Source: Flavisolibacter ginsengisoli DSM 18119
GTDB taxonomy: Bacteria > Bacteroidota > Bacteroidia > Chitinophagales > Chitinophagaceae
Length of the DNA stretch: 64,000 nucleotides
Direction: 5' to 3'
Assembly (NCBI RefSeq): GCF_900129295.1
Contig: NZ_FQUU01000007.1
Location: 62,001-126,000 of the forward strand
Shown: one piece after another, positions 44,211 to 53,200 of the stretch
Numbering within the stretch: position 1 is the first letter of the stretch
How the letters are laid out: each line of letters starts with the position of its first letter
Notes under the pieces: model-generated
What the model was told of the DNA's origin: nothing
Databases searched by the model: none
The model's input: the letters and a program-made list of their open reading frames with translations, nothing else
Position numbers and translations under genes: made by a program

Positions 44211-44696
44211 ATGACCAGCACCATCTCCTATCCATGGACAAAAGAAAAATCTGCCCAATTAGGCGTTTCAGAAGCAGTTCTTACCTGCGCGCTTGATATT
44301 CTTTTCCAAAACCGTAACCTGGTCAATGCCATTGACAATAAGGTTGAAATGGACGACTATATATACAGAGCTATATTAAAACAAGCCTTTTCGAAATATA
44401 AACAAGAGGCTCAAACGGCTTTAGAGGAAGGCCTGTTATCTGAAAGACTAAAGGCTGAAAAAGACTTATCAGTCATCAGCAGGGAAGAAATTGTAACTGA
44501 TCCTTTTTACAGGGCTGTCCTGCCTCTTTTAATCAAGGTGGTAAGTCCTGACCCCATATTAAGGATGCATGCCGAATTAACCTCTACCATTGTGCTAGAC
44601 CTGGCAGATTTTAAACGAAAGCATAGATCAACCTCAGTTACCGAGATCTTTGTACGCCATTGTGCAGCTGAGTTGCAAAGCTCTACGATAAATTGA
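44211..44696 (+). CDS. Hypothetical helical protein
   Basis: A 161-residue, mostly helical cytosolic protein (MTSTISYPWTKEKSAQL). I see no catalytic motif and do not recognise the family. It is followed by a strong terminator at 44794. Confidence 0.6.
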   Translation: MTSTISYPWTKEKSAQLGVSEAVLTCALDILFQNRNLVNAIDNKVEMDDYIYRAILKQAFSKYKQEAQTALEEGLLSERLKAEKDLSVISREEIVTDPFYRAVLPLLIKVVSPDPILRMHAELTSTIVLDLADFKRKHRSTSVTEIFVRHCAAELQSSTIN

Positions 44697-44793
44697 TCTT
44701 AATTACTTTATAGAAATACATTTATAACATACAACCTATAACTATCATTTCCCGTCTTAGAGGTATAGGATGTAGGACTTTAAACAAAACTCA

Positions 44794-44825
44794 GGGGCTG
44801 GATTTTTATCCGGCCCCTTTTTTTG
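44794..44825 (+). terminator. Intrinsic terminator
   Basis: Stem GGGGCTGGAT/ATCCGGCCCC (one G-U), 4-base loop, followed by eight T. Confidence 0.92.
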
Positions 44826-44890
44826 CTCTAACCTTAAGTTTTAAAAAAATTCTTTATGCCATTAAACCTTGGGATTGTTTTATGGTCTCA

Positions 44891-45030
44891 GGTTAACGAA
44901 CAAAAGATCCGTTTTTAATTGTTCGGCCCGTTGACTAGTACCCTGGAACGTTGTTAACCCATATGAAAACTCCCTAAGGAAAACACCACACCCTATCTAT
45001 GTGAAACCGGTATCTATATACCGGTTTTTT
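44891..45030 (+). ncRNA. Candidate structured RNA or leader with its own terminator
   Basis: Between two terminators lies a stretch with nested perfect helices: GGTTAAC (44891-44897) with GTTAACC (44953-44959), CGAACAA (44897-44903) with TTGTTCG (44919-44925), and CGTT (44929-44932) with AACG (44947-44950), which together could form a three-way junction. A terminator hairpin follows at 45004-45030. I found no exact -7 box before it. It is either a short sRNA or a riboswitch-like leader of the small acidic protein gene that begins 66 bases later. Confidence 0.45.
45004..45030 (+). terminator. Intrinsic terminator
   Basis: Stem AAACCGGTAT/ATACCGGTTT with loop CTAT and a T-run. No protein gene ends between this hairpin and the previous terminator at 44794-44825. 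Confidence 0.9.
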
Positions 45031-45095
45031 CTTTTTCTCCCTTTTAATGGCATAAAAATTTCAGCATTACTCTTACAAACCTTCAATTTAAAATT

Positions 45096-45296
45096 ATGGC
45101 ACCTAAAAACGGTCCAAAGAACAAAGGCACAAACAAGGCTACTGAAGAAGAAGGAGAAATATCAAAAGTTAATAGAAAGGAAACCAGGGAAGAACAGGAA
45201 AATGTCACTATAGATAAAGATGCCCAACACTATTTTGATGCGCAGGACGAAGACCAGGAATTGAATACTGATGACAACAGGGAAATTCCTTTATGA
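45096..45296 (+). CDS. Small acidic hypothetical protein
   Basis: A 66-residue, highly charged protein (MAPKNGPKNKGTNK, then Glu/Asp-rich to DNREIPL), probably disordered. It begins 66 bases after a terminator. The overlapping frame 45001-45213 is rejected. Function unknown. Confidence 0.5.
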   Translation: MAPKNGPKNKGTNKATEEEGEISKVNRKETREEQENVTIDKDAQHYFDAQDEDQELNTDDNREIPL

Positions 45297-45341
45297 TGAA
45301 AAGAAGCTTTTAACTTACGCTTTATAGGCTATAGTAAGGGT

Positions 45342-45740
45342 TCACGCATACAGACCGAGCATTTTATCTGTCAGTTCTTCAAGTTCACGCATACTATTTG
45401 GCTTAACAAAGTATTCTGTTGCCCCATTTTTAATACACTCCTGCATATGTATGTAAGCATTGGAAGTGCTGAGGATAAGTTTAGGTATAAACTTGTATCG
45501 GGGTTGTTCTGACATCTGGGAAAGCACTTCAGAACCTGTAAGTTCCGGCATATTATAATCAAGTATGATCAGGCCAGGCAAAGACTCATCCGTACAGGAG
45601 GCCAGGTATTCCATTACCTGTTTTCCATTTGATACGGAATGCACATTTACTTCTGGCTCCTTACTCAGGATCACTTCCTGCAGTAATTCTACATCTTCAA
45701 TGTCATCATCAGCCAAAAGGATAGTACGTTTATCAGGCAT
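45342..45740 (-). CDS. Single-domain response regulator (CheY-like)
   Basis: A 132-residue receiver domain alone. Acidic pocket ADDD (10-13), phospho-acceptor Asp61 in ILDYNMP, Thr/Ser in LSTS, and Lys in FVKP near 113. It has no output domain, so it should act through protein contact, as Rcp1-type regulators do with phytochromes or hybrid kinases. No kinase gene is next to it. Confidence 0.92.
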   Translation of the reverse strand: MPDKRTILLADDDIEDVELLQEVILSKEPEVNVHSVSNGKQVMEYLASCTDESLPGLIILDYNMPELTGSEVLSQMSEQPRYKFIPKLILSTSNAYIHMQECIKNGATEYFVKPNSMRELEELTDKMLGLYA

Positions 45741-45856
45741 ATTTTATTCTATTCCACAAGCGAATTCTAATGCCGGGAACGGCGTCAAAAGTAATATAAG
45801 AATATTATAGTTGACCTTAATTAACAACTGAAACAAAAAGAAATAGTATATCCGGA

Positions 45857-48295
45857 TTATCCGTTGCCTACTCTTTGAATTTCTTCAACAGCTGCTCTTT
45901 CGGCAGGTTTTGCAGATTTAAAAGATTTTCCAAATCGGTAAGAAAATGACAGCGTCATCACTCTTGTATCCCTGGTGAGTTTAAATGTTTCTGTGGCCCT
46001 GTAAAATGAAGTAAATCCTTTCATCCATTGGGTATAGAACAGGTCCCGTGCAGCCAGTTTCAGGTTGCCCTTGTTTTTCAATACAGATCTGGAAACACCT
46101 ATGGAAAGCTGCCCTGCCGGATCTACCACTTCCTGTATATCGTTCTTGCTTTTGGAAGTATAAAATCCTGACAGTTCACCACCCCATCCATTTTTAAAAC
46201 GGAATTGCTGGTTCATATTCAAGCTCCATTGTGTGAACCGGGTATCATAATTTTTACCGATGACACCTTGCATATTTCGCCTGTTCACTACACCCTGTAC
46301 ATTTATGCTCCACCATGAACTAACAGGTAATTGCAATGAAACTGAAAGTCCGAGGTTTTGCAAACGGGTAAGGTTGCCTTCGGTATAGATCACGAGCCCA
46401 TTGCTATCAACAGGAAATACCTGAGAGAAATAATCCGTAGTGGTGCTATAACTGAGAGAGGTGATCAACAAATTTTTATAGCTATGCGATAAGTTGACGT
46501 TCCAGGTGTATTGTGGTCTGAAATAAGGATTACCCTGCTGGTAGGTGTACTTATTAATGATAAAAACAAATGGGTTAAGTTTTTGAAAGGCTGGCCTGTC
46601 AATCCTTCTGCCAGCACTTAATGAAAAGCTATTCGCAGAATCCGCATCAATCGATAATGAGAAATTAGGGAACAGGCTGTTATAGCTTCTTGAGAAAGAG
46701 GAATCTTTTACCATTGCATTCCCTAATTGGTTGGCTACATAAGCAGTTCTTTCAAAACGCAAACCAGCCATAATATGTAAAGCTGCCAGGTCCCTTTTCC
46801 CCGAAAGATACAGGGCATGTATATCTTCCGTATACAAAAAATGATTGCTTTTCCCTTCATCAGGGTACCAGTTATTACCATCAAGCCATTCATAAGCTGC
46901 CAGATTATCTGTTGTGATATGTGCTGTTTTAATACCTGTCTCCCATTTCAATCCCTTCCAGGCATCAGCATAATCAGCCCTGCCTGAAATTATTTTAATA
47001 GTGGAAGGCAGGGAAGCCCTGGTGGTTTCCCGGTAAACAGCAGGGTAAACACCACTATTATTAAAATGTTGAAAGGCCCTGATCTTATATCCTGCCAGGT
47101 CAATAGCACTGCTGAAAGTTCGGGATGCGGAAGCATTATGGTTAAAACTTAAACTGGCTCCCGCACTTTCCCAGTGGTTGTTGTTATTACTATTGGTTTG
47201 TATGATCGAGTCCATACGTCCACCGGGAGCCAGCCACCGGGCTTCATTATTGCCGCCACTTTTTCTATTTAAAACCAATCCCGTAAATACCAACCCAATG
47301 GTTGATCGGGTATTAAGGTTGTAATCAAGCCCTGTCCTCAGGTTATGAACCGCCCCCCGCCCATCAAGGTAACTTGGTTGTTCCAGGCTTGAAATAAGGG
47401 TTATATCATCTTCCTTGTAATACCTGCGTGTCGCTTCTATTCTTGTAAAATTCCGGTTATTGTTTAAACTGTAATTAAAGAAGGTATTTAAGGATCCTGA
47501 CCTATAGTTCAACTGCACATTGTTGTTGTACTTGGCATAACGGCCCTGGGAAAAAGAAGTGGTCAGCGAACTATTGAACCCTTTTTGATTGGACTTTTTG
47601 GTTTTAATATTGATCACTCCTGCATTACCAGCTGCATCAAATGAGGCCGGGGGTGCGTCCATGATCTCCACCTGGCTGATCTGGGAGGCGCTCATTCCGC
47701 CAAGCAGCGTGGAAAGTTGGGCTCCATCAAGGTAGGTTTGCTTTCCATCTACCAGTATGGTCACGCCACTTCTTCCCTTTAAAAGCACATTTCCCTCCTT
47801 ATCAATGGTAATACCCGGAAGCTTTTCCAAAGCTTCCATTGCTGTTGTTCCAGCAGATGAAAAACCAGCCTCCATGTTAACAACTGTTTTACCAGGCTTT
47901 ATTTCTATAAATGGCTTACTTGCAATAACGGTAACTGCAGTCAACGCCTTATTCGCTTGATGAAGTTGAACCTCTGGTAACTCCACCTTCTCATGCTCTG
48001 TCAAAATAAATGCCTTACCTGAATGCTTAATAAAACCAACTCTGCTCATCCTGGAAAAGTAAGTTCCTGCCTTGATGTTGTCGAATAAGACCACTCCTGC
48101 AGAATCTGTTAGTCTGGCCATTACAAAGGAGGAATCCCGGGACATTAACAATTCGACAGTCACATCACTTATAGGCTGGCCTTCTTCATTAATTACTCTT
48201 TGTTTAAAACCGGTTGTTGATTGTGCTAATGCCTGCGACATACTACCTAAGACAAAGGCAAACCCTACGATCAATTTTCTTTTATTCTTTCTCAT
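45857..48295 (-). CDS. TonB-dependent receptor / outer-membrane beta-barrel protein
   Basis: An 812-residue outer-membrane protein with signal peptide ending SQALAQ. Residues 30-110 are a carboxypeptidase-regulatory (CNA-B-like) domain, 130-235 a plug domain (PGITIDKEGNVLLKGRSGVTILVDGK, QVEIMDAPPASFDAAGNAGVINIKTKK), and the rest a barrel of the Bacteroidota OMP_b-brl_3 type. No SusD partner is near, so it is not a polysaccharide-utilisation locus; the substrate is unknown, and such receptors often take up metals or small peptides. Confidence 0.9.
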   Translation of the reverse strand: MRKNKRKLIVGFAFVLGSMSQALAQSTTGFKQRVINEEGQPISDVTVELLMSRDSSFVMARLTDSAGVVLFDNIKAGTYFSRMSRVGFIKHSGKAFILTEHEKVELPEVQLHQANKALTAVTVIASKPFIEIKPGKTVVNMEAGFSSAGTTAMEALEKLPGITIDKEGNVLLKGRSGVTILVDGKQTYLDGAQLSTLLGGMSASQISQVEIMDAPPASFDAAGNAGVINIKTKKSNQKGFNSSLTTSFSQGRYAKYNNNVQLNYRSGSLNTFFNYSLNNNRNFTRIEATRRYYKEDDITLISSLEQPSYLDGRGAVHNLRTGLDYNLNTRSTIGLVFTGLVLNRKSGGNNEARWLAPGGRMDSIIQTNSNNNNHWESAGASLSFNHNASASRTFSSAIDLAGYKIRAFQHFNNSGVYPAVYRETTRASLPSTIKIISGRADYADAWKGLKWETGIKTAHITTDNLAAYEWLDGNNWYPDEGKSNHFLYTEDIHALYLSGKRDLAALHIMAGLRFERTAYVANQLGNAMVKDSSFSRSYNSLFPNFSLSIDADSANSFSLSAGRRIDRPAFQKLNPFVFIINKYTYQQGNPYFRPQYTWNVNLSHSYKNLLITSLSYSTTTDYFSQVFPVDSNGLVIYTEGNLTRLQNLGLSVSLQLPVSSWWSINVQGVVNRRNMQGVIGKNYDTRFTQWSLNMNQQFRFKNGWGGELSGFYTSKSKNDIQEVVDPAGQLSIGVSRSVLKNKGNLKLAARDLFYTQWMKGFTSFYRATETFKLTRDTRVMTLSFSYRFGKSFKSAKPAERAAVEEIQRVGNG

Positions 48296-48481
48296 TTTAG
48301 GTTCTCAATATAAGAAAGCACATTAAGGCCAGGTTTCAATTTTATGAGAATGGCAAAATAATGAGATAAAGAATAAAGCTTAATGCAAACGACCCAGTAA
48401 TAATTAGTTTAATCTAGCTAACAAGGGCTTGTCGCATTCTTACATGAAATAGAATAATTTGGAATGTACCACAAACAAAAA

Positions 48482-48503
48482 GCTCCTTTCATATGAAAGG
48501 AGC
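48482..48503 (-). terminator. Intrinsic terminator
   Basis: A perfect inverted repeat GCTCCTTTCAT/ATGAAAGGAGC. On the minus strand it is followed by TTTTTG. It lies just after the metallophosphoesterase gene. Confidence 0.85.
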
Positions 48504-48525
48504 ATCTATTAAAATATAAGATTAC

Positions 48526-49539
48526 TTAATCAACGAGTTGGGGCTCTCTAACCACTGTTTTCGCGTATTGCACCGAAGGTTTATTTGGATTTTGAATATC
48601 AAACTGAAGGCCTACATCAAAATTGCTAAAGTCCTTTTTTAGTTCATAGGAAGTGACCTGTAGTCCTTCTGAAGAGCGACGCACTGTGAGGTAATGGAAC
48701 AGAGGCTTATAATTTTTACATAGGTCGGGCAGGCAATTCCCATCTTGCCTTAAAGGCTGGTGCAATCCTCCACCTCCACCAATAACCATAAAGTCCTTGC
48801 CTTTAATATTGTAATGCTCGAATCCGTGGCAATGCCCCGACAGGAACAGTTTGCTCTTTTTGGATACAAGGAATGGATTCACAAACCTGTTTTGAACAGC
48901 GGTTGAAGGGCCAACTATCTTACTGTTTGTATAGGGTGAATGATGACAGGTAGTAATGATATATTGAATTGAACTGTCAGCATCAAGTTGTTGCAGGGTG
49001 CTTTTGTACCAGTTTACCTGTTCTGAATCTTCTGAAGGAGTGAGGGAATTAAAATTTGAATTCAATAATACTATTGCTACTGAATCACGTACCTGGAGGT
49101 AACCTGTTCTCTTATGCTCCGGGAACCGCGCCTGGAACTTTGCCTGTCCTTTTTTTGAAAAACCCATTACTTCGTGATTACCTAAAATAGCATATACATC
49201 TATTTTACGGCTGCGGAGCTCGTTAAGGTAGTTATCGATGGGCTTCCATTGACGGTTGCTGTAACCCAGGTTCACTACATCACCGAGAAGGAAAAGCGAG
49301 CCTGGCCGGCGCGAACCAATATCAGAAAAGATATCCCTGGTAGCTTGCCTGTTGTTATTTGCTTTTAACCATAACGTTTCCACCCACATGGGAGCCTGTG
49401 TATCACTTGCAAAGGCAATTAAAGTACTGTCATTAGGTTGTACTGGTTGCTCAAATAAAATTGGTTTCTCAGTTGGTTGACTGTTTAAAAATCCGCCCTG
49501 GAGGTTTAACATACAGAAAATAATGAGTTTTAAATACAT
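48526..49539 (-). CDS. Secreted metallophosphoesterase (calcineurin-like)
   Basis: A 337-residue exported enzyme (short signal MYLKLIIFCMLN). Motifs: ASDTQAP near 44-50, where the usual DxH reads DTQ; GDVVNLG near 86; GNHE near 120; CHHSP near 198; and GHCHGF near 235. The Gln in place of the first His may alter metal binding but is seen in some relatives. It probably removes phosphate from nucleotides or phospholipids in the periplasm. It is transcribed alone. Confidence 0.87.
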   Translation of the reverse strand: MYLKLIIFCMLNLQGGFLNSQPTEKPILFEQPVQPNDSTLIAFASDTQAPMWVETLWLKANNNRQATRDIFSDIGSRRPGSLFLLGDVVNLGYSNRQWKPIDNYLNELRSRKIDVYAILGNHEVMGFSKKGQAKFQARFPEHKRTGYLQVRDSVAIVLLNSNFNSLTPSEDSEQVNWYKSTLQQLDADSSIQYIITTCHHSPYTNSKIVGPSTAVQNRFVNPFLVSKKSKLFLSGHCHGFEHYNIKGKDFMVIGGGGGLHQPLRQDGNCLPDLCKNYKPLFHYLTVRRSSEGLQVTSYELKKDFSNFDVGLQFDIQNPNKPSVQYAKTVVREPQLVD

Positions 49540-49925
49540 ACTTTTTAAGGAGCTGTTTGCCGATAAATTGGGAAATATATATTAATGGTTGGAGGTTTTC
49601 TTAAAGTCGGAATAATTCAAATAAGAGAAAAAAAAACAGTAAAATATAACCCCGGCCTGTTAACTAACGTCGTCTGTAATTCTTAAGTAAATATCGGATT
49701 GTTTGAGCCAAATCAATCCCAATGGATTGCTATAAATTTCATAATATCAAAGAACTGCACCGGTCTTATGTATTGATTTAATCAGATAGGATAAAACACC
49801 AAATCAATAAGCGATCTCATTAAATTGATGTAACTTTTAGATAGTTATTCCTTGAACTTGTATCCTCGGATTCTACACCTTCCGCACCCTGGATTCTTTA
49901 TTATTCACACTTAACTTAAAATTTT
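49540..49925. other. Divergent promoter region
   Basis: A 386-base AT-rich gap with no gene. TAACTTTT near 49830 is one mismatch from a -7 box for the rightward TPR gene. Confidence 0.45.
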
Positions 49926-50702
49926 ATGAAAAAGATCACTGCTGGTTTATTCAGCTTGTTATTCCTTATTGGCAGTTTGCAGGGTATTGCTCAGAAAAAA
50001 GACGGTGGAAAAAAAACCATGACCTGGACAACCAAATCAGAAGAGGCTAAAAAACTAGCCTCCCAGGGAGTAGATCATTTTTTAAATATTGAATTTCCAC
50101 AAGCCTACCAGGAATTTACCGCTGCTTTAAAACTGGACCCTGAATTTACCATTCCCTTAGTCTTTATGGCGAATCTTAGCACAGGTGATGTTAAAAAAAT
50201 GTATATCCAGAAAGCCATAAAAAGTGCAGCGAATAAAACCGAAGGAGAAAAATTATTTGCTTCTGTGGTGGCAGAAGGGAATACTCCTGCCGAAAACAGG
50301 GAAACCTGGGCTAAACTCCATAAAATGTTTCCTGATGGCGGCATGATAGGTGCCTTTTATGTCAATACCAGGGAAACACCCGATGAACGCTTTGCCGCCG
50401 CAGAAGAATACATACAGCAATTCCCCGACAATGGGTTTATGTATAATACCATCGCCTATATGTATATGTTGGATAAGAAAGACATGGCAATGGCTAAAAA
50501 GAACTTTGAGAAATATATTGAGTTGTATCCCGAAGGATCTAACCCATATGATTCTATGGGTGAATATTATTTGACTGTTGGAGATAAAGAAAATGCAAAA
50601 AAATATTATTCTATGTCCCTCGAAAAATATCCATTTACAAATAGTTCTATCACCGCACTTCAAAAATTAAATGAAGAGGGAAAAACACAGGTTAAAAATT
50701 AA
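49926..50702 (+). CDS. Secreted TPR protein
   Basis: A 258-residue exported protein (signal peptide ending LQGIAQ). At least three TPR units: residues 43-73 (SQGVDHFLNIEFPQAYQEFTAALKLDPEF), a middle one around 155-185 (AEEYIQQFPDNGFMYNTIAYMY), and a last around 210-245 (YYLTVGDKENAKKYYSMSLEKYP). It probably serves as a periplasmic scaffold. It is a single-gene unit with a strong terminator. Confidence 0.85.
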   Translation: MKKITAGLFSLLFLIGSLQGIAQKKDGGKKTMTWTTKSEEAKKLASQGVDHFLNIEFPQAYQEFTAALKLDPEFTIPLVFMANLSTGDVKKMYIQKAIKSAANKTEGEKLFASVVAEGNTPAENRETWAKLHKMFPDGGMIGAFYVNTRETPDERFAAAEEYIQQFPDNGFMYNTIAYMYMLDKKDMAMAKKNFEKYIELYPEGSNPYDSMGEYYLTVGDKENAKKYYSMSLEKYPFTNSSITALQKLNEEGKTQVKN

Positions 50703-50720
50703 GGGCTTGCAGTTTTCATA

Positions 50721-50750
50721 AAAAAACAGGATCTGCAGATCCTGTTTTTT
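50721..50750. terminator. Bidirectional terminator
   Basis: A 30-base perfect palindrome (core CAGGATCTGCAGATCCTG, flanked by A6 and T6) lies between convergent genes. Confidence 0.93.
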
Positions 50751-50792
50751 ATTTCCCAACATCATTGAGCCTTGAATTGAATGCTGCAAGTT

Positions 50793-51278
50793 TTAGAAAC
50801 TGGCCTGGTAAGTAATACTGAAATTTACATTTTGGTGGCCACCATTATAAATAACCGGGTTGATTCCCCCTTGTCCGTCTGAAATATTAGTATATAACTT
50901 TCCATCTTCCAAAACTACCATTGTATATTTTCCCGGAGTCAGTGCTACCTGGAAAAATCCCTTATCATCAGTTTCAATTTCTTTTACCAGGCTTGTTGAG
51001 AAGCTGGTGAAAAAATCATTATACACACCTGCTTTAACTGCCTGGCTCATTAGTGTATACTCATAAAAACGAACTGTTCTCCTGGCGGGACAGTTGCTGC
51101 ATCCTGAAGAACCCGGCATGCAATTTCCTTTCATAAATGAAACGGTACCCCACACACCTTCAGTAATAGTTACTTTATCAGCATTAGTTTTATAAACCTT
51201 TTCAAGATTACAATCGGAAAAAGGATTTCTGCTACAAGAAGCCGAAAATAGCACGAGGAGGATTATGCAATATTTCAT
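50793..51278 (-). CDS. Lipoprotein with carboxypeptidase-regulatory-like domain
   Basis: A 161-residue exported lipoprotein from ATG 51278 (MKYCIILLV); the TTG at 51284 is less likely. It is lipidated at the Cys of FSASC (about residue 15). The mature part has a CNA-B-like fold: GVWGTVSFMKGNC, then DDKGFFQVALTPGKYTMVV. The CMPGSSGCSNCPA segment may hold disulfides or a metal. Function unknown. Confidence 0.78.
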   Translation of the reverse strand: MKYCIILLVLFSASCSRNPFSDCNLEKVYKTNADKVTITEGVWGTVSFMKGNCMPGSSGCSNCPARRTVRFYEYTLMSQAVKAGVYNDFFTSFSTSLVKEIETDDKGFFQVALTPGKYTMVVLEDGKLYTNISDGQGGINPVIYNGGHQNVNFSITYQASF

Positions 51279-51336
51279 GCTCAATAGGACAAATCATTCT
51301 AAGACAATGTTGCACGTGCCGCAAACTTTTATTGGG

Positions 51337-51948
51337 CTACCATTTTAAAAACCGCCATACCCATTGCAGCTGCAGGCAAATAGTCCCATCCCTTGACTCG
51401 GCGGCATCCAGCCATTTGAGTTCTGCGCCAATGCCCATGTTTTTGGTTACCGGCTGAATATAGGAGGCTGCCGCCATCCAGCCTACACTTATCTTTTTAG
51501 ACCTTGTTTTGCCTTTATAATCCAGGTTAGTGGTTAAAAAATACACACCCGACCCTGCAAACACATTGAATCGCTTTGTCAATGCCATTGTCCATTCTAC
51601 CAGTAAAGGGGTGGCGTTCAACAGCACTTTTCCTCTTTGTCCTGCAGAATCTGTAAGTGTATAATTGAGAAAGGTCAAATAACCCGTTTCCAGGCCCACC
51701 TTTACCAGGTGGTCGGGATGCCACATGATCCTGATGGTTGAAACCGGGTTGACATTTTGTATTTTAGGATCCAGGTAGGCAAGATCTTTTGAATAAGCAG
51801 GGTAATGTCCAAGGCCCCCACTCACATATACCACGAAAGAATAATCACCTCTTTTCACCGGTTGGGAGGTAAAACCTCCCTGCTGCGCATATGCGCAATA
51901 GCTCCATATACAAGCGGCCAGCAATAATATTTTTTTACTGTTTTGCAT
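51337..51948 (-). CDS. Predicted outer-membrane protein, last gene of the GDPD operon
   Basis: A 203-residue exported protein from ATG 51948 (MQNSKKILLLAACI), signal peptide ending AYAQ. The mature part is beta-rich with alternating patterns (YSFVVYVSGGLGHYPAY, VKVGLETGYLTFLNYTL, FNVFAGSGVYFLTTNLDY) and an aromatic end (LQWVWRFLKW), typical of a small barrel. It overlaps the GDPD gene by 14 bases, showing co-translation. Confidence 0.75.
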   Translation of the reverse strand: MQNSKKILLLAACIWSYCAYAQQGGFTSQPVKRGDYSFVVYVSGGLGHYPAYSKDLAYLDPKIQNVNPVSTIRIMWHPDHLVKVGLETGYLTFLNYTLTDSAGQRGKVLLNATPLLVEWTMALTKRFNVFAGSGVYFLTTNLDYKGKTRSKKISVGWMAAASYIQPVTKNMGIGAELKWLDAAESRDGTICLQLQWVWRFLKW

Positions 51949-53200
51949 AATAGTAATAAGCAACAATGGAAGGATAGTTTGACAATATGCCATCGAAATC
52001 TCCCTGGTTCATATATTCAAATACGTTTTCCGGCACATCAAGTGTCCATACAAAAGCCCTTCTGCCCTGTGCATGCACTTGTTGTACCTGTTCATTCTGC
52101 AGTCCCAGGGTCCAGCGGGGTGCCCAGATCCTTGAATTGGCTGCAACCACATCATCAGGCGTCAATTCACAAACGGAAGGAATATTGTTATGATCTGGCA
52201 AAGCCAGGAAATTTTTTAATACCTGCTGATCAGGGATACCAATGGTTATTTCCAGTTTCCTTCCAATAGCTGCTGCTTCCTGCATGTATTGCCGCTGGAT
52301 CTTAACCAATTCATCTATGGGTCCTGTGAATTTTGTATCCAGCCATACATATTCAAGCGCCGTATTATAAACTACTGTATGCAGTGCCTCTTTCAGCGTA
52401 GGTATCCGCTCACCTTGTTTTAACCTTACCAGTGTATACAACTGGTCATAACTATAATTTTCTATTGGTCCCAGTAAGCCATTCTTTCGAATTAGCCGTT
52501 CATTCAGTGTCGCATCATGAAATAATACAAACACTTTATCACTGGTAGAGCGCACATCTATTTCAATTCCAGTAGCACCAAACCTGGTAGCCAGGTTGAT
52601 CATAGCCACGGAATTTTCTGATGCCGGAAGCAGATCCGCTGTACTGCCCCCACCGCGGTGAGCTACTATCTGTAATGGCTTTGCTTTGTATAAAGGCCTG
52701 TTATACTTCAGGCGAAGAGGCTGATCTGGCATTGCTGGTCCATTACCATACTTTCCATCAAGCACAAGGCTATCAGCAGCCCCCATGGGGATTCCATTTA
52801 ATAGATTACGTGCTCCATTTACAGCGGCAATGGTAAATCGTGCTATACCTGTTTCGGTATTTACCATCTTTCTCCAATACCCATTCAACAGAATACTGTC
52901 ACCGCTTTTCTTCCCTTCAAGTATAAAGTAGGATACCTCTTTTTCACAAAACAGGGATAGATGATAAATAGTATCATTACCATTGGCACTATAACTCCAT
53001 TTGGCTGCAGCAGCTGCTCCAAATACATCACTTCCTACCTTGAAATTATAAATCCCTTCTACACCAGGCCTGGCCATTGAAGGCAATTTTTCCGCGGATT
53101 CAAAAAGATTCCAGTGCGTATCCGGTACGGGCGCTTCAAAATTCCTTTTACAGGAAAAAATAATAAGACATACAAAGAGTATAGTGATACTAATTTTCAT
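51935..53200 (-). CDS. Glycerophosphodiester phosphodiesterase family lipoprotein
   Basis: A 421-residue exported lipoprotein, lipidated at Cys17 in IIFSC. It shares full-length architecture with the GDPD at 13434-14702: a beta-rich domain (about 45-170, with WSYSANGNDTIYHLSLF), then the GDPD barrel with VAHRGGG, EIDVR and LFHDA. Blocks such as IPTLKEALHTVVYNTALEYVWLD are nearly the same in both. It probably hydrolyses glycerophosphodiesters outside the cytoplasm. Gene order is outer-membrane protein, GDPD, outer-membrane protein, with overlaps at both ends. Confidence 0.88.
   Translation of the reverse strand: MKISITILFVCLIIFSCKRNFEAPVPDTHWNLFESAEKLPSMARPGVEGIYNFKVGSDVFGAAAAAKWSYSANGNDTIYHLSLFCEKEVSYFILEGKKSGDSILLNGYWRKMVNTETGIARFTIAAVNGARNLLNGIPMGAADSLVLDGKYGNGPAMPDQPLRLKYNRPLYKAKPLQIVAHRGGGSTADLLPASENSVAMINLATRFGATGIEIDVRSTSDKVFVLFHDATLNERLIRKNGLLGPIENYSYDQLYTLVRLKQGERIPTLKEALHTVVYNTALEYVWLDTKFTGPIDELVKIQRQYMQEAAAIGRKLEITIGIPDQQVLKNFLALPDHNNIPSVCELTPDDVVAANSRIWAPRWTLGLQNEQVQQVHAQGRRAFVWTLDVPENVFEYMNQGDFDGILSNYPSIVAYYYYAKQ

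Noticed and set aside
45001-45213. 70-codon frame overlapping the small acidic protein gene
   Set aside because: It starts within a terminator hairpin; the 45096-45296 frame has a better start and composition.
45857-48295. TonB receptor as part of a polysaccharide-utilisation locus
   Set aside because: No SusD-like gene, sulfatase or glycosidase is adjacent, and the barrel type differs from SusC.
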